From the NCBI GenBank assembly GCA_021307315.1, contig JAJSPD010000049.1, forward strand, positions 1 to 64,000: 64,000 nucleotides of DNA. The letters are read 5' to 3'. Below, piece by piece: positions 35,355-45,916 of the stretch. The notes beneath the pieces are model-generated. The model was not told the DNA's origin and ran no database searches. It saw only the letters and a list, made by a program, of their open reading frames with translations. Origin of the DNA: Bisporella sp. PMI_857. Taxonomy: Eukaryota > Ascomycota > Leotiomycetes > Helotiales > Helotiaceae. The position numbers and the translations under genes were made by a program. The first letter of the stretch is position 1; each line of letters begins with the position of its first letter.

Positions 35355-36660
35355 ATCAGCAACACACTCTCTTAATGAAGCGTTTTCTAAACAACGTTTT
35401 ATCTTTCATGTCAGTTCTTGGAAACACATACACAATCTTTAACGGCGTTTCCCAGGGCATAATGAAACGGACGATGGCGCAGTATTAAAGGATCTGCCTT
35501 ACGGTATGCGAAACACAATTTAACGGCATCATATTTCTCTTCAATGTCCATCTTTACTACCAATCTTTTAAAGCACCGCAACTATGCCGAATGGCAAAGT
35601 AGCAAAATAAAAGAAGCATGTGTGCCGGCTTTTCAGCGATTTTCAAAGCACTCAATGGGATTGTTGAAAGTCAGAATTAGACGAAAGAAAAGAAGCTGGG
35701 TGATATGTATTCTTGTACGACTAAATGAGCCTTTTTAATGCATGTAGCAATGAGAATTGAACACGTTCCAACCACAGAGATCCGCCTTTAAAGATAATTC
35801 CCTGTTGAATTCTTGATGATGCGTTACCAATCAACGCTCCCGTTGGGCAGCAACGCTCCTTGTCCCCCTTAAGCTCAGGCAATAAGAACAATGCATCTTT
35901 TGCAGGATTTTGATTCGAGAGACAAGGATTGAATGCATATGTAGCTCCTTTGGAAGAGCTACCAATCCATCTTAATCAGCTGACCAGGAGTCAAAGCGTC
36001 TAACACTGTAATGACCATCTACGCTTCATTTTGACCATCTCTATCACAAGCCGGTGTCAGGCACGCCAACTCTAAATAAAGTCGATATAGACTACATCTC
36101 ATTATCATGAACGTGGGGTTAGGGGTGATCGAGCACCGTTAACGCCGTGCTTAACGCCGTCTAGACCCGTATACACGTCAAATATGTGCAACAACAGAGC
36201 AATTACACTATATCTTTCGAGCTCGGGGGTTAGTCCTGTTGATTTTCTGTAAACATAATTCGCCTTCGGGGCCGAATCGCCTCCGACCGAGCAAAATTTT
36301 TCGATTGTAGGCAGTGCCGCAGCTGCATCCCGGGTGTTGTAGCTCTACGAATCATTGACTCCCTGGCTAGCAGCTCATCCATTAATCTAACTGTAGCCTG
36401 GTGTTTATGGTAGAGGTTCTAGCAGGATAATTGGGGAATGGAGGAATGGGAAATTGAGGCAAACTCTAATTCGAGCGAGATTTCCTTTTTCCTCCTGGAG
36501 TATTTATATCTCACCTCCTACATGTCTCGCCTATAAGACAGAATACAAACCTCCTACTCAAATCTGCTATTATAAGACTTCAACCCATCTGCCAGTATTC
36601 GACTGCCTTTCTTTTTTCGTATATCTTAAGCAGAACTGCGCCTTGAATTAATCTTTCCAA
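35355..36660. other. Intergenic region upstream of the NmrA-like gene
   Basis: 1.3 kb without a supported gene. A TATA-like TATTTATAT at 36501-36509 lies about 150 nt upstream of the NmrA-like start codon, followed by CT-rich sequence, so the 3' part is probably its promoter. Nothing else is identified. Confidence 0.5.
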
Positions 36661-37839
36661 ATGGCGATTGCAAACCGTATCACCAAGATTGCCATTGTTG
36701 GTGTATGTGGTGATATATTCTGCCTTCACTCCACCAGAACTCTCCTTCTTGGATGATTCGCTATTTCACGCCCGTATATTCCACGCACTGACAAGTTGTA
36801 GGCTGGGGGCAATGTCGGCAGCTTCATAACCGCCGCCCTGCTAAAGACCGGCAAGCACACGATCACGGCCATCACCCGTCTTGACAGCCAGTCCAAGCTA
36901 CCAGAAGGGGTGATTTCCAAAAAGGTCGATTACAGCAAGCAAGAAACACTTGTCGATGCACTCAGGGGCCAAGATGCGCTAGTGATCACTCTGAGCGCTC
37001 TCACTCCGAAAGAGACAGATATGCAGCTCATTAACGCAGCTGCTGAGGCAGGCGTTCCCTGGGTGCTGCCAAATGAATGGGGACCCGACAACACGAACGA
37101 GGATCTGGTCAGAGACGTGTTTCCTTTTCAGCCAAAGGGTGAGGTGTCCCATCCCCCCAAAATGACTGGTTTCTTATGAGGCAATGGCTTATGGCTTTCA
37201 GTAACCATCCGCAATACCATCGCAGATCTGGGCAAGAGTTCTTATATCGCTGTATCTACCGGATTCTGGTACGAATGGAGTCTTGCAATTCCTGGGGCCT
37301 TCGGTGTCGACTTTGCCAACCGCACCGCTACTCTTTTTGACGAGGGGGAGACCAAGGTCTCTATCTCGACGTGGCCTCAGGTATGCTCGCCATAGTCACC
37401 CAGCATTAGAGTAAGAAACTAACTCTAACAGGTGGGACGTGCCGTCGCCGCTCTTCTCAGCCTTCCCATCGCACCTGAGGGTCCAAATAAAGAAGCTTTC
37501 CTCAACAACTTCAAGAACAAGGTGGTCTATATCAACTCGTTCACCGTCAGCCAAAAAGACATGCTGGACTCTGTTCTTCGTGTCACGGGCACCAAGGAAG
37601 GCGACTGGCGAGTCTCGAAAGAGCTGTCGCGAGAAAGACACACAAAAGGTATTCAGGAGATGCAAGAAGGCAAGCGCATTGGCTTTATGAAGATGATGTA
37701 TGCTCGTGTGTTCTATCCTGATGACTGCGGTGACTTCGAGCATAAAAAAGGCACACTCAATGGCTTGCTCAATCTCCCGACCGAGGACATTGATGAGGCG
37801 ACAAAGGCTGCGATGGAGCGCTCGAAGGCAGCCAACTAG
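36661..37839 (+). CDS. NmrA-like / isoflavone-reductase-like NAD(P)-binding protein
   Basis: Atypical short-chain-dehydrogenase fold that binds NAD(P). Relatives are redox sensors (NmrA), quinone reductases or isoflavone-reductase-like enzymes of secondary metabolism. Exons are 36661-36702, 36802-37138, 37202-37380 and 37432-37839; phases close to 321 residues. The dinucleotide-binding motif IVGAGGNVGSF is formed across intron 1 (residues about 12-22). It is followed by TAITRLDSQSKLPEGV, the ALRGQDALVITLSA strand, LINAAAEAGVPWVLPNEWGPDN, and SYIAVSTGFWYEWSL, all typical of the family. The typical catalytic Tyr/Lys pair of classical SDRs is not obvious, as usual for NmrA proteins. No secondary-metabolite backbone gene is next to it. 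The substrate cannot be predicted. Confidence 0.9.
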
Positions 37840-38354
37840 GTTGGTGAAGGCGGGTCGTTTTGGAATGGGGGCTCCTTTTATTTGAAATACAGTGAATAGT
37901 TAAGGGAGCTTGCGAAGCTATGCATACCAAATCCAAAAGGTAGAATAGCTATAAGCTACCATGAGGATTATGGGAATGTTCCAAATGTGCCTGGATATTT
38001 GGTAATGAGAAAAACATCACCTGAAAAGAAGTTACTGCAATTGAGAAAGGACAGCTTGGAGGATTCTCTATTTTATGCGATTGCAATATTCGCAAAAGCT
38101 TTTATCTTCAGCTTGCCATGCTGGGCTACCATATATTTGTGCTGCAGAATCATATACAGGCTAACGAAGTCAAGCCTCCTCTGAACTATTATCAATCCAT
38201 CAAGGACACTATAGCCACCCAAATTATTATTCGATCGGATGCTAAAGCCATCTATGGTTGATTTATGGGACCTGCTGTAACGAAGAATTAACCCTAGACA
38301 AGCCCTGATATAGTCATGTTGCCAAGCTTTTAATCAACCGATTAACATGTTTGA
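37840..38354. other. Convergent 3' intergenic region
   Basis: 515 nt between two convergent stop codons, A+T-rich, with no supported gene. Confidence 0.55.
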
Positions 38355-41300
38355 TTATAATTCCACGCTAACTTCTCTAACGCGCATTCGTCCTCTGCCC
38401 TTGACCACGGGCTCTACATCGGAGTCCTCGCTTGAAGATTCGGGGGAGCTACTCGAATCACTACCAGAAGTGTCTCGGTTCGCAGCATAGAAGGACTCAG
38501 GATAATTCGAAGAATGCACTTTCATATGCTGTGCACCACGGACTGAAGCGTTGATTTTGGGACCCGCTCTATCACGAAGAGAGGGTTCAATAAAAGCTTG
38601 ATCTTCACCAGTTTGTAAATCACTTTTGGCCCCCTGTGCGCTGTGAATCTTATCACCATCAGTAGTTAATTCAGCTTCAGAGCTTTCCTCCGCAGCACTC
38701 TCATTCGCAGCATTGTCCTCGACATCAGTTTCTTCAACAAGTTCTTCAATAACATTGTCGTCCCCAGGAACAACTTGTATACCATTAATGGCAGCATGTC
38801 GAAGCTGGGGATCTAATGGGAGCATCTCCACGTGACCAAAGCTCACGGCTTCACCAACAGGGTATGCGGCTCTAGTCGGAGTTTCATCATCACTGATGTC
38901 ATCTTCAACAACCCTCTCCGCGCTCAAAACCTGGCTTTTCCTAGGTTTGATGAGGGGCGACTTCGCCTTCCTGGTTGGGGTCTTTCCGTAGGTCTGAGCT
39001 TGTTTGCGTTTCCTGGCAGTTCCGAAAGAGAGAAGATCCTCATCGATTGGTTCGTGTATATTGGTATCTTGAATGGGATCCCCATCGCCTCTCAGCTGGT
39101 CGATGAGCTTGGGTTTCTTGCTTTTGGCTGCTGGTTCTAAAGCTTCTCCACTATGATCGTCTCGTATTCTTCTTTGTGTCTTTCTCATAGATGTGCTTGG
39201 TCTCTCACCGTTGACTCTCCTACTTCTAGGAACTGAGGTAGACTTGGAATTTCTGCTGATATTGTAGCCTTCTGGTTCATCTGGCACGGAAGTCTCGAAA
39301 GCGTCTACTAGTTCATCAAGTATTTCAGTGAACTTCATATGCTCATAACCTTCAACTTTCCTACAAAGTCTGTTTAAGCACACTCTCCATGTCATGCGCT
39401 TATCGTCCTGCTTCATTTCGAGACGAATCAGGTTCCATGGTATTTTGCTCTCGCTGCTAGCACCACTACCTACGACTGCCCTCAAAAGCTTCAGCTTCTC
39501 ATCCGCAGATAGTTGATAGACGCCTTGTTCGCTTCGTTCTACACGCCAAGAATCACCGAGATTCAACGCAGAAACTGGCTCATCATCATCACCGGAAACC
39601 TCACGACGCTTTAGTATTTGCTTCCACTTGCCTCGACATTGTTGGCGGCTTCGTGTATGGCCCAATTTTGCGGATACAATGTTCCAGTCAATAAGTTCTT
39701 CAGCATTAGCGTCTGTCTCAATGCCTTGATTGCGGCGATGTTTTCGAATCTGATCTAAGCATTCGCCAATGGCGGACTCGAGCTTTCCTTCCTCTTCTTG
39801 GTCCCATTCTGCATGACGTAGATTGTCTCCACAGACAAGATAATTCCTCCAACGATCACGAACGTCTTCCGGAAATCTGTTTAAAGCCTCCCCAATCTGT
39901 TTCCATTTATTTGGGTATGCCTTGAAGGCTGCTATAAGCTCATCATCTTGCTCTTGAGTCCAACCGCCTCGCTCGAAGTTATGAAATATGCGACGGCAAG
40001 TGTCCATAATTTTCCGCTTTGGCACACCGCTCACTTCATCAACCAGGGCACTCCATAGTTCTACACTATCAGCTTCCCTACCCGATTTGTGAATCACATT
40101 ATTTATCTCTCGTTGTGACCAACCCTTCATAGCTCTGTGGTTTTCAATGACTGTCTTTATAGTTTCGAGAGCTGTGGGATCTATCGTGAACTTCGATTTC
40201 GGCGTAGCAGCTGTCTTGCTTGCTTCCGAAGCTGTGGTTCTCGGATTTCCAGACTTCGGAGTTTTCGCCTTGGCACGCTGTCTTGGGGTTGATCTTGAAG
40301 GACTGCCCGGTTCATCGACAGGCAAACGGCGCTTGCGACGCTTACCTGATTCGGATATGGAGAGTGGTTCCTTAAGTGCAGAATAGAAGTCAGACTCGTC
40401 TAACACATCTGAATCGCCATATGTAGCAGTTGCTGGTGCGGCCTTTCCTGTACTGTTCCTCGTTGATGTCAGGCCACTGGCTTGTTCGGAACGCTCGACA
40501 AAGTGCGATGACTCCGATGGAATATCTGCCTCTGGAGATGATGTAACAAATGTTCTTATATCGCCATTTGGCGCACCTTTATCCGTGCCTCTCTTGAATC
40601 TCTTCCTTGAAGTGTCTGCAGTAGAGCCTGCCTTACGTTTGCCAAGTGACTTCGTTGAGAGCTGTCTATGCTCTTCTATATGTTCCTCTTTGAACGCCGC
40701 TGTTTTCTTTAATTCGCGTGAAACACTAGCGGTCTGTTGTATGTCCGTGATGTCTTCTAGACTACTGTTAAGCATGTTCGGAATTGACATTGGCCCTCCC
40801 GGGACTTCAACAGTTACACCATTCGGTGAGCCTCTATTTTGGCCCCCATTCCCGTTGTAAATCGAAAGACCGGCTTCAGGCTCCTCAATAATCTCTTCAT
40901 CGTTCTCATCCTCTGGAGCAACCACAAACCGCGCTTTTGAAGTCTTGTTCCTCTTTCGTGATGCGCCATCAGCCTTTCCAACACGTCTGACTTTCTCTTG
41001 AGGTTTTAGCTGAGAGGAGAGCTCGTAACGATCGCGTGACTCTTGCTGTAATTGGCCATTAGGAAGGTGTTCTCCATAATCCTCCGCCTCTGATATCTCG
41101 GCGCCGACCATCGGCTCATCAGCCTCCCGATTTGCGGCAGCGCCACGCTTTACTATTTTCTTCTTCTTGCCCTTCTTCTTAGCTTTCGACTTTACCCGCT
41201 TCTGCACCGACTCTTCTGCTGCGAGATGCTCAGAGCCCGGCAGCCCCTCATACCCCTCCCTACTGTTTGTTTCTTCCATTTCATTATATTGGTATTTCAG

Positions 41301-41492
41301 ATTAGGAACCTCTATGTCCTCAACATCCTGAGTAGAGCCTTTCAAAGTCAGCAAATAGCTACTCTAAACTCACTATAGTATACGCTCGCACAACGAAGAA
41401 CGATACGTACTTGTGGGCTCTTCATCGGGTGCCATTCTTGTAGTTTTTTCAGGAGCTGATGATCCCATGAAGCGATTGAGCAACGACATCAT
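38355..41492 (-). CDS. Myb/SANT DNA-binding protein of the Reb1/TTF1 family
   Basis: Likely the RNA polymerase I termination and replication-fork-barrier factor (Reb1 in fission yeast, TTF-I in mammals); nuclear/nucleolar. Exons are 41411-41492 and 38355-41338, giving 1,021 residues. The first 380 residues are disordered and rich in basic and acidic runs (KSKAKKKGKKKKIVKRG near the start). The DNA-binding core lies at about 400-700: an N-terminal helix-rich segment (TCRRIFHNFERG); Myb repeat GGWTQEQDDELIAAF...WKQIGEALNRFPEDVRDRWRNYL (about 485-530); a second repeat starting AEWDQEEEGKLESAI; then DWNIVSAKLGHTRSRQQCRGKW; and a last SANT-like unit containing KIPWNLIRLEM. The C-terminus is again acidic. 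Two adjacent ATGs (MM) start exon 1. Assignment to Reb1 is by motif order. A general Myb regulator is the alternative. Confidence 0.85.
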
Positions 41493-41986
41493 CTTGCCAT
41501 CCGTATTAAAATGTTGGCGTTGAGTGCTTGCCACAGTCGATGTTGCGAGGTAGGTTCTAGTGGAATACGTGAATTCTTTCGTTGGAGGTCGCGACTGGAG
41601 CGCACGGACCATGTGGACTGAAATGCTGCCTGAAGCGCAATTAAGGCTGCTATTGATGCGCCGCTCCTTTGTTATTATGTAACACAATATATTCAAGTTC
41701 TGTTACGATTTGCGCTGATCGGTTTTGCGGGCTTTCATATGCGACCCGACTAGTTGGTTTACTTTGAATTGTTACTTGCTGGTCTTCTAATTTAATTTAA
41801 TTTTTACTATCACCTTCTACCAGATCTTTATTCAGCTTTTCTTCCCTTTCAGTAAGTCTCTACAGCCTTTTCTCTGAATCTGCTTTATCCAATGAATTAC
41901 TAAACTGGGACGATCTAGTAGCCTCGCCTTTGGAGTCCTGTTTTCATCGAGCCAATGTGTTCCTCCAAACGCCTAGTGCAAAATGT
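41493..41986. other. Intergenic region
   Basis: 494 nt containing the upstream region of the Myb gene and the 3' end of the next minus-strand gene. A+T-rich at 41760-41830 (AATTTAATTTAATTTT). No gene. Confidence 0.5.
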
Positions 41987-42713
41987 TTAGATGTATTTGT
42001 GGAGCGGGACGAGCCTCATCAGTATTCTTGCCTCAGCTTCTATATCCAAATTATCAGTTTCAGAATGCTCAGGAAAAGTCAGATTCCAAGAACCGAAGTA
42101 TTCCGCCTCACGGAAAATGCGATGTTTACCCACTCTATACTCCTTGCCCAATATCCAACGAATCCTCCACCTTCGTCCAAACCTATTAGCTCTCTCTAAA
42201 TCAATGTTGTAATCATAATCCTTTCTTACCTCAGCCTTCACATGCGCCAATTTCAATATATTCACCCGGCTCTTTCTCCCCCACAAGCCCACTTCATTCA
42301 ACCTCTTTACTTTCAAACCACTACTCCAGTCATCCTCGTCACCGTCAGCCCCTTCCTTACAACTCCCCAAGAATGGTAATACCTCACGGTAGCCCCAAAG
42401 ACGAGAAAGTAGTATGCAAGTCCGAAGGTAGCCCGGCAAGATCTACGGGTTGAGTACTATTCGCATATATGAAAGTCAACAATATGCTTTGCATGCTCTT
42501 TTTCCATTTAGAATCTCGATCAAGCTTAAGCATATTTAGAGTGAGGAGAATTGCTGGAGTTGGATATTTATGGCCATGGTTCCAAGAAGGTTCGTCGTGA
42601 GGAGAAGCAACCATGAATTCGTTTTGCGTGTAGGGGCTATCGGACTCCATGATGACTTTCGGGCCTCCTTTGCTGGTGGACTTGACAATCTGTCCCCCAG
42701 TATTGACTGGCAT
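41987..42713 (-). CDS. Unrecognised protein, two exons (5' end uncertain)
   Basis: Exons 42388-42713 and 41987-42320 give 219 residues from MPVNTGGQ; donor GTGAGG, acceptor GTAG, phase closes. No family is recognised, but the composition is clearly coding: GGPKVIMESDSPYTQNEFMV, ASPHDEPSWNHGHKYPTPA, LTLNMLKLDRDSKWKKSMQ, then RFGRRWRIRWILGKEYRVGK and a C-terminus with WNLTFPEHSETDN. It is rich in Trp and basic residues, with no membrane helix. The real start may lie further upstream: the antisense of 42770-42870 reads PRWHPHNPLLSDNSWQYFARK in another phase, separated by a probable intron. The ATG used here sits inside that intron, so the N-terminus is provisional. Confidence 0.6.
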
Positions 42714-43645
42714 AATAAACGTTAGATAAATTTCACACAGCTGGAAGTATTTGAATAACTCACTCGAAACATAGACGAAAACGTTGCTTTTCTCGCAAAA
42801 TATTGCCAAGAATTATCGCTCAGTAACGGATTGTGTGGGTGCCAACGAGGAGCACGAGCTGGGAGTTGAGCTATTGATGAGAGAGGATTCAGGTCTCACG
42901 GATTTATGGTTTTGCTTGATTCTTGGTGGTGGTGATCGCACCTAGTGTTGCGAAACTAGTTGCGCTGCTACTGCAGTGCGTTCGCTGGTTTTTGGATAAG
43001 TGGATTGCGCCCCGAGAGCTGTGATTTCGAGACTCTGTGGAACGTTAGCCATTCCCTAAATTCTAGCAGTCTTAGTCTTTAAAATTGCACTCACTTTGAC
43101 TTTAGCAGCACAACATGTTGCAAAATAGCAACTTGAAATTTCTGTATATCTGAGTAACCTTAGAGGATGTCTCTATCAAGAAATCTCGGGACTCACCCTC
43201 GACAGACCGGAACATGTATAGGTACAGCTTCTTTTCACCGTCGCACAGGCCACACAGGAACCGGTTTTGTTCACTCTTCGTTTTACGTTCAGTATAGATG
43301 TAAATCGCGAGGAAAGAAGAGAGATTTGTTTCAACTAAGCAGGCAGTAAGAGTCAGTAATCCATGAAATTTAGTCGCGTCTCATAAAATTACACCAATCA
43401 AGATCATTTTTGAAGGGCTCAGGGTCTTGGGGACTGGGCTGCAAACTTCATCGAATATATAGCCAAGAATAGTGCAAAATCCTTTAACCACTAGACTGGC
43501 CTCTTATATAGGAGGTCCACTCGGTTCGGCAGATTTGAAGACTTGGATTTTGTAAAATTGCCTACGAGTGATTGCTTGGCCTTCCCGCTTATATTTTTTG
43601 AAAGTGATTCCATCTCTAACAATAAGTCAGCCTTGTCACCTGCCT
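42714..43645. other. Region with possible upstream exons of the preceding gene
   Basis: The minus strand contains an ATG frame at 42942-43052 (36 codons, MANVPQSLEITALGAQ) and a coding-like stretch at 42770-42870. These could be first exons of the 41987-42713 gene, but I could not close the phases with good splice sites. The rest (43060-43645) has short frames only. Confidence 0.35.
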
Positions 43646-45060
43646 TCAGAATGAAAGCGAAAACCGACAGAAACATAAACGATTTATGTGCAGTACCGCG
43701 CCATCCAATTGCTTCATAGCCGGGATTCGGTGGAGCTGAGTTTTGAAGGTGCTGAATATGTCTGTGTTCTGAGTTCTTTTTTCATTATATGTCTTTCCGA
43801 TTTCATCAAGCTCGCCTACAATTCCGTCAGAGAACTTTCTTGCCCCCGGATCGACATGAAACATGGAGCATAGCAGCTCGACTAAGCATTTGATGTAGTC
43901 TGCAGTAGCGCCGCCGACTTCGCGATTGCATTTCAAATACATTAGCTTGTCATTTACGCATTTTTAAGTTCGTTGTGAGCGAAAAATGCCGTTGTTTGAG
44001 CCTCTTCATGTCTTTTCTTGGTAAAAGCCTCCAGCCTACTTACTTCTGGCGGCATTGGGGATTTTTCAGGTATAAGTATAAGGGCTTCTGTCATGATACA
44101 GGCAAGAGACCAGACGTCATAATTTAACAGGACTTTAGTGTTAGAGTCAAATTGCACCGGATAAGGTATACGCACAGCCTGCATCGATTTCCTTGAAGGT
44201 TTTGCCTCTGGCGCTCGGTCCTCCAGATCCCCAGCCCTAAGGAATCCATACCGGCTATAGCTCTCGTCAACAAGCCGAATGAGAGACTGAGACTGTCCGA
44301 AATTCGTAATTTTTAAGATCCCATTAGCAGTGGCGAGAATGTTGGCAGGTTTGAGATCGGAATGAAAAGCAATAGCATGCCCCGTGACATCATTCATAGA
44401 GTTCATAATACCTGTATAAATGACACTAAGAGCTCGTAATATCCCGATTATCTGCTTCCATAACCAATGTTCCAGAAGTGGCTAGTTTAGGCTCTCCTAG
44501 CCAAGTGGGAGTTTCCACTTTCTTTGTAATAGAGCTTGAAGGTCCCGTCCAACAAAGGGGAAAACAAAATGAATCTCTTTCCGCCAAATGTGGAATGCTA
44601 GTAGGGTTATAATGTTGATTACAACGTCCTTCCACAATGGCATTGCCATACGAAGCTTGTCGAATTCCATGTCGACTTCAAACTTATTCTCGGAACGTGC
44701 TGATGTGAGAACTTTCCTTGCAAACACAAACTACGGCGATGGGTCAGCGGGGCTTAAGACTTTCTTAGCACGTTAAAAAAACTTGTTCTACCTCGTTCTT
44801 CACACCTGCCATCTTATTGCACTCCAAATACTCGGACATTCTTTTCTTGACGCTTTCATCTAGATATTCTTCCGGAGTGGTGAATATGGTGAGAAAGCTG
44901 AACTAGCCGTCTCGGAACTCGTGGTGTAGATCAATATAGGGAAGGCGAGCGTTCCCGTGACATTTGTGGTGGTGAAGTAGTCCTTTCGGAATGGTATACA
45001 CGACGGCTCAAAAAGGATGGACCGCTTTTTGGGAAGCTCTCAGAAATATATATTTTTCCA
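43646..45060 (-). pseudogene. Decayed Ser/Thr protein-kinase gene
   Basis: Kinase-like sequence with disablements. In one frame it reads VYTIPKGLLHHHKCHG, EFRDG, FSFLTIFTTPEEYLDES. After an intron (about 44728-44793) it continues FVFARKVLTSARSENKFEVD (beta-3-like lysine), FVFPFVGRDLQALLQRKWKLPLG, LLEHWLWKQIIGILRALS, AIAFHSDLKPANILATANGILKITNFGQS and NYDVWSLACIMTEALIL. In-frame stops occur at 45008-45010 (TGA), 44903-44905, 44497-44499 and 44482-44484 (all TAG). Where a Gln is expected, each TAG is one transition away from CAG. The DFG aspartate is Asn (codon 44302-44304). The C-terminal part (43646-43942) continues in another frame. The catalytic loop HSDLKPAN is otherwise intact. Kinases with this layout are common fungal orphans with unknown substrates. 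Confidence 0.8.
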
Positions 45061-45916
45061 ATTGAGAAGCGAATGGTGAGCTGTTACCCTCACTGGGAGT
45101 ATTGCCTAAGTGCACAACTGCGGAGCGCGCAGCTTCTCATTTGAGATCATGCCAGTATTCATCCAATCGGACAATAGATGTACTTTTCCTAAATATACCA
45201 GCACTGATAGAACGAGCCATCCTTCATGGCATATCTTCGAAATCATGCTTCCAATATGCGCTCCTTTTGGCGTGCGATCTTTGAAGTCATTACACGAACA
45301 TGATATGTGTCTTCTCACCACTCTTATAGACAGCCCTCATATGAGCCAACTTCTTATTCTCAATAACATACCTTATGACTCTCTTTCCTTCCTTAATCTT
45401 GAGCCAAATCAGAACGTTGAAATGGCAATGTATGTGACTGGCCGAAAATGGCCGGTGCAACTCCTCGACCCCGAGTGAGACAGACAATCAGACATGGATG
45501 GATCTAGCTGAAAGGGCGAGTCATAGGCCTAAGATAATAAACAGCGAACTTGCAATTAGACATGAGAATGATTGGATATCATAAGAAAGTATACGGCCAA
45601 ATCTCAACCAAATCTCGACACAGTACGTCCGCTCTCAGTATGCTTCAATACGCTGTGTTTGGTTAAAAAGTATAAAGGAGATCCTTCAAGACCTAGCATC
45701 CACAATCATTAACAACTGTGTGCCTCCCGGTAGCGACTTCTCTCAGTAGACATTCTTCAATTGGTATGTCAAAGCTTGAATAAATCAACACTCGCCATTG
45801 AAATGAAGGAATGGAAAGTGTCGTAATCATTATTAATTCCCATTGATGAACCTTTCCATTAGATTTACAGTTTTCCATTGCCTGTACACCGGTATTCGGA
45901 ATTACTCATCCATACT
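45061..45916. other. Intergenic region next to the kinase pseudogene
   Basis: Short frames only. The minus strand at 45106-45490 contains stretches (LSVLVYLGKVHLLSDWMNTG) that might be further N-terminal relics of the kinase gene, but this is not firm. Otherwise nothing is seen. Confidence 0.4.
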
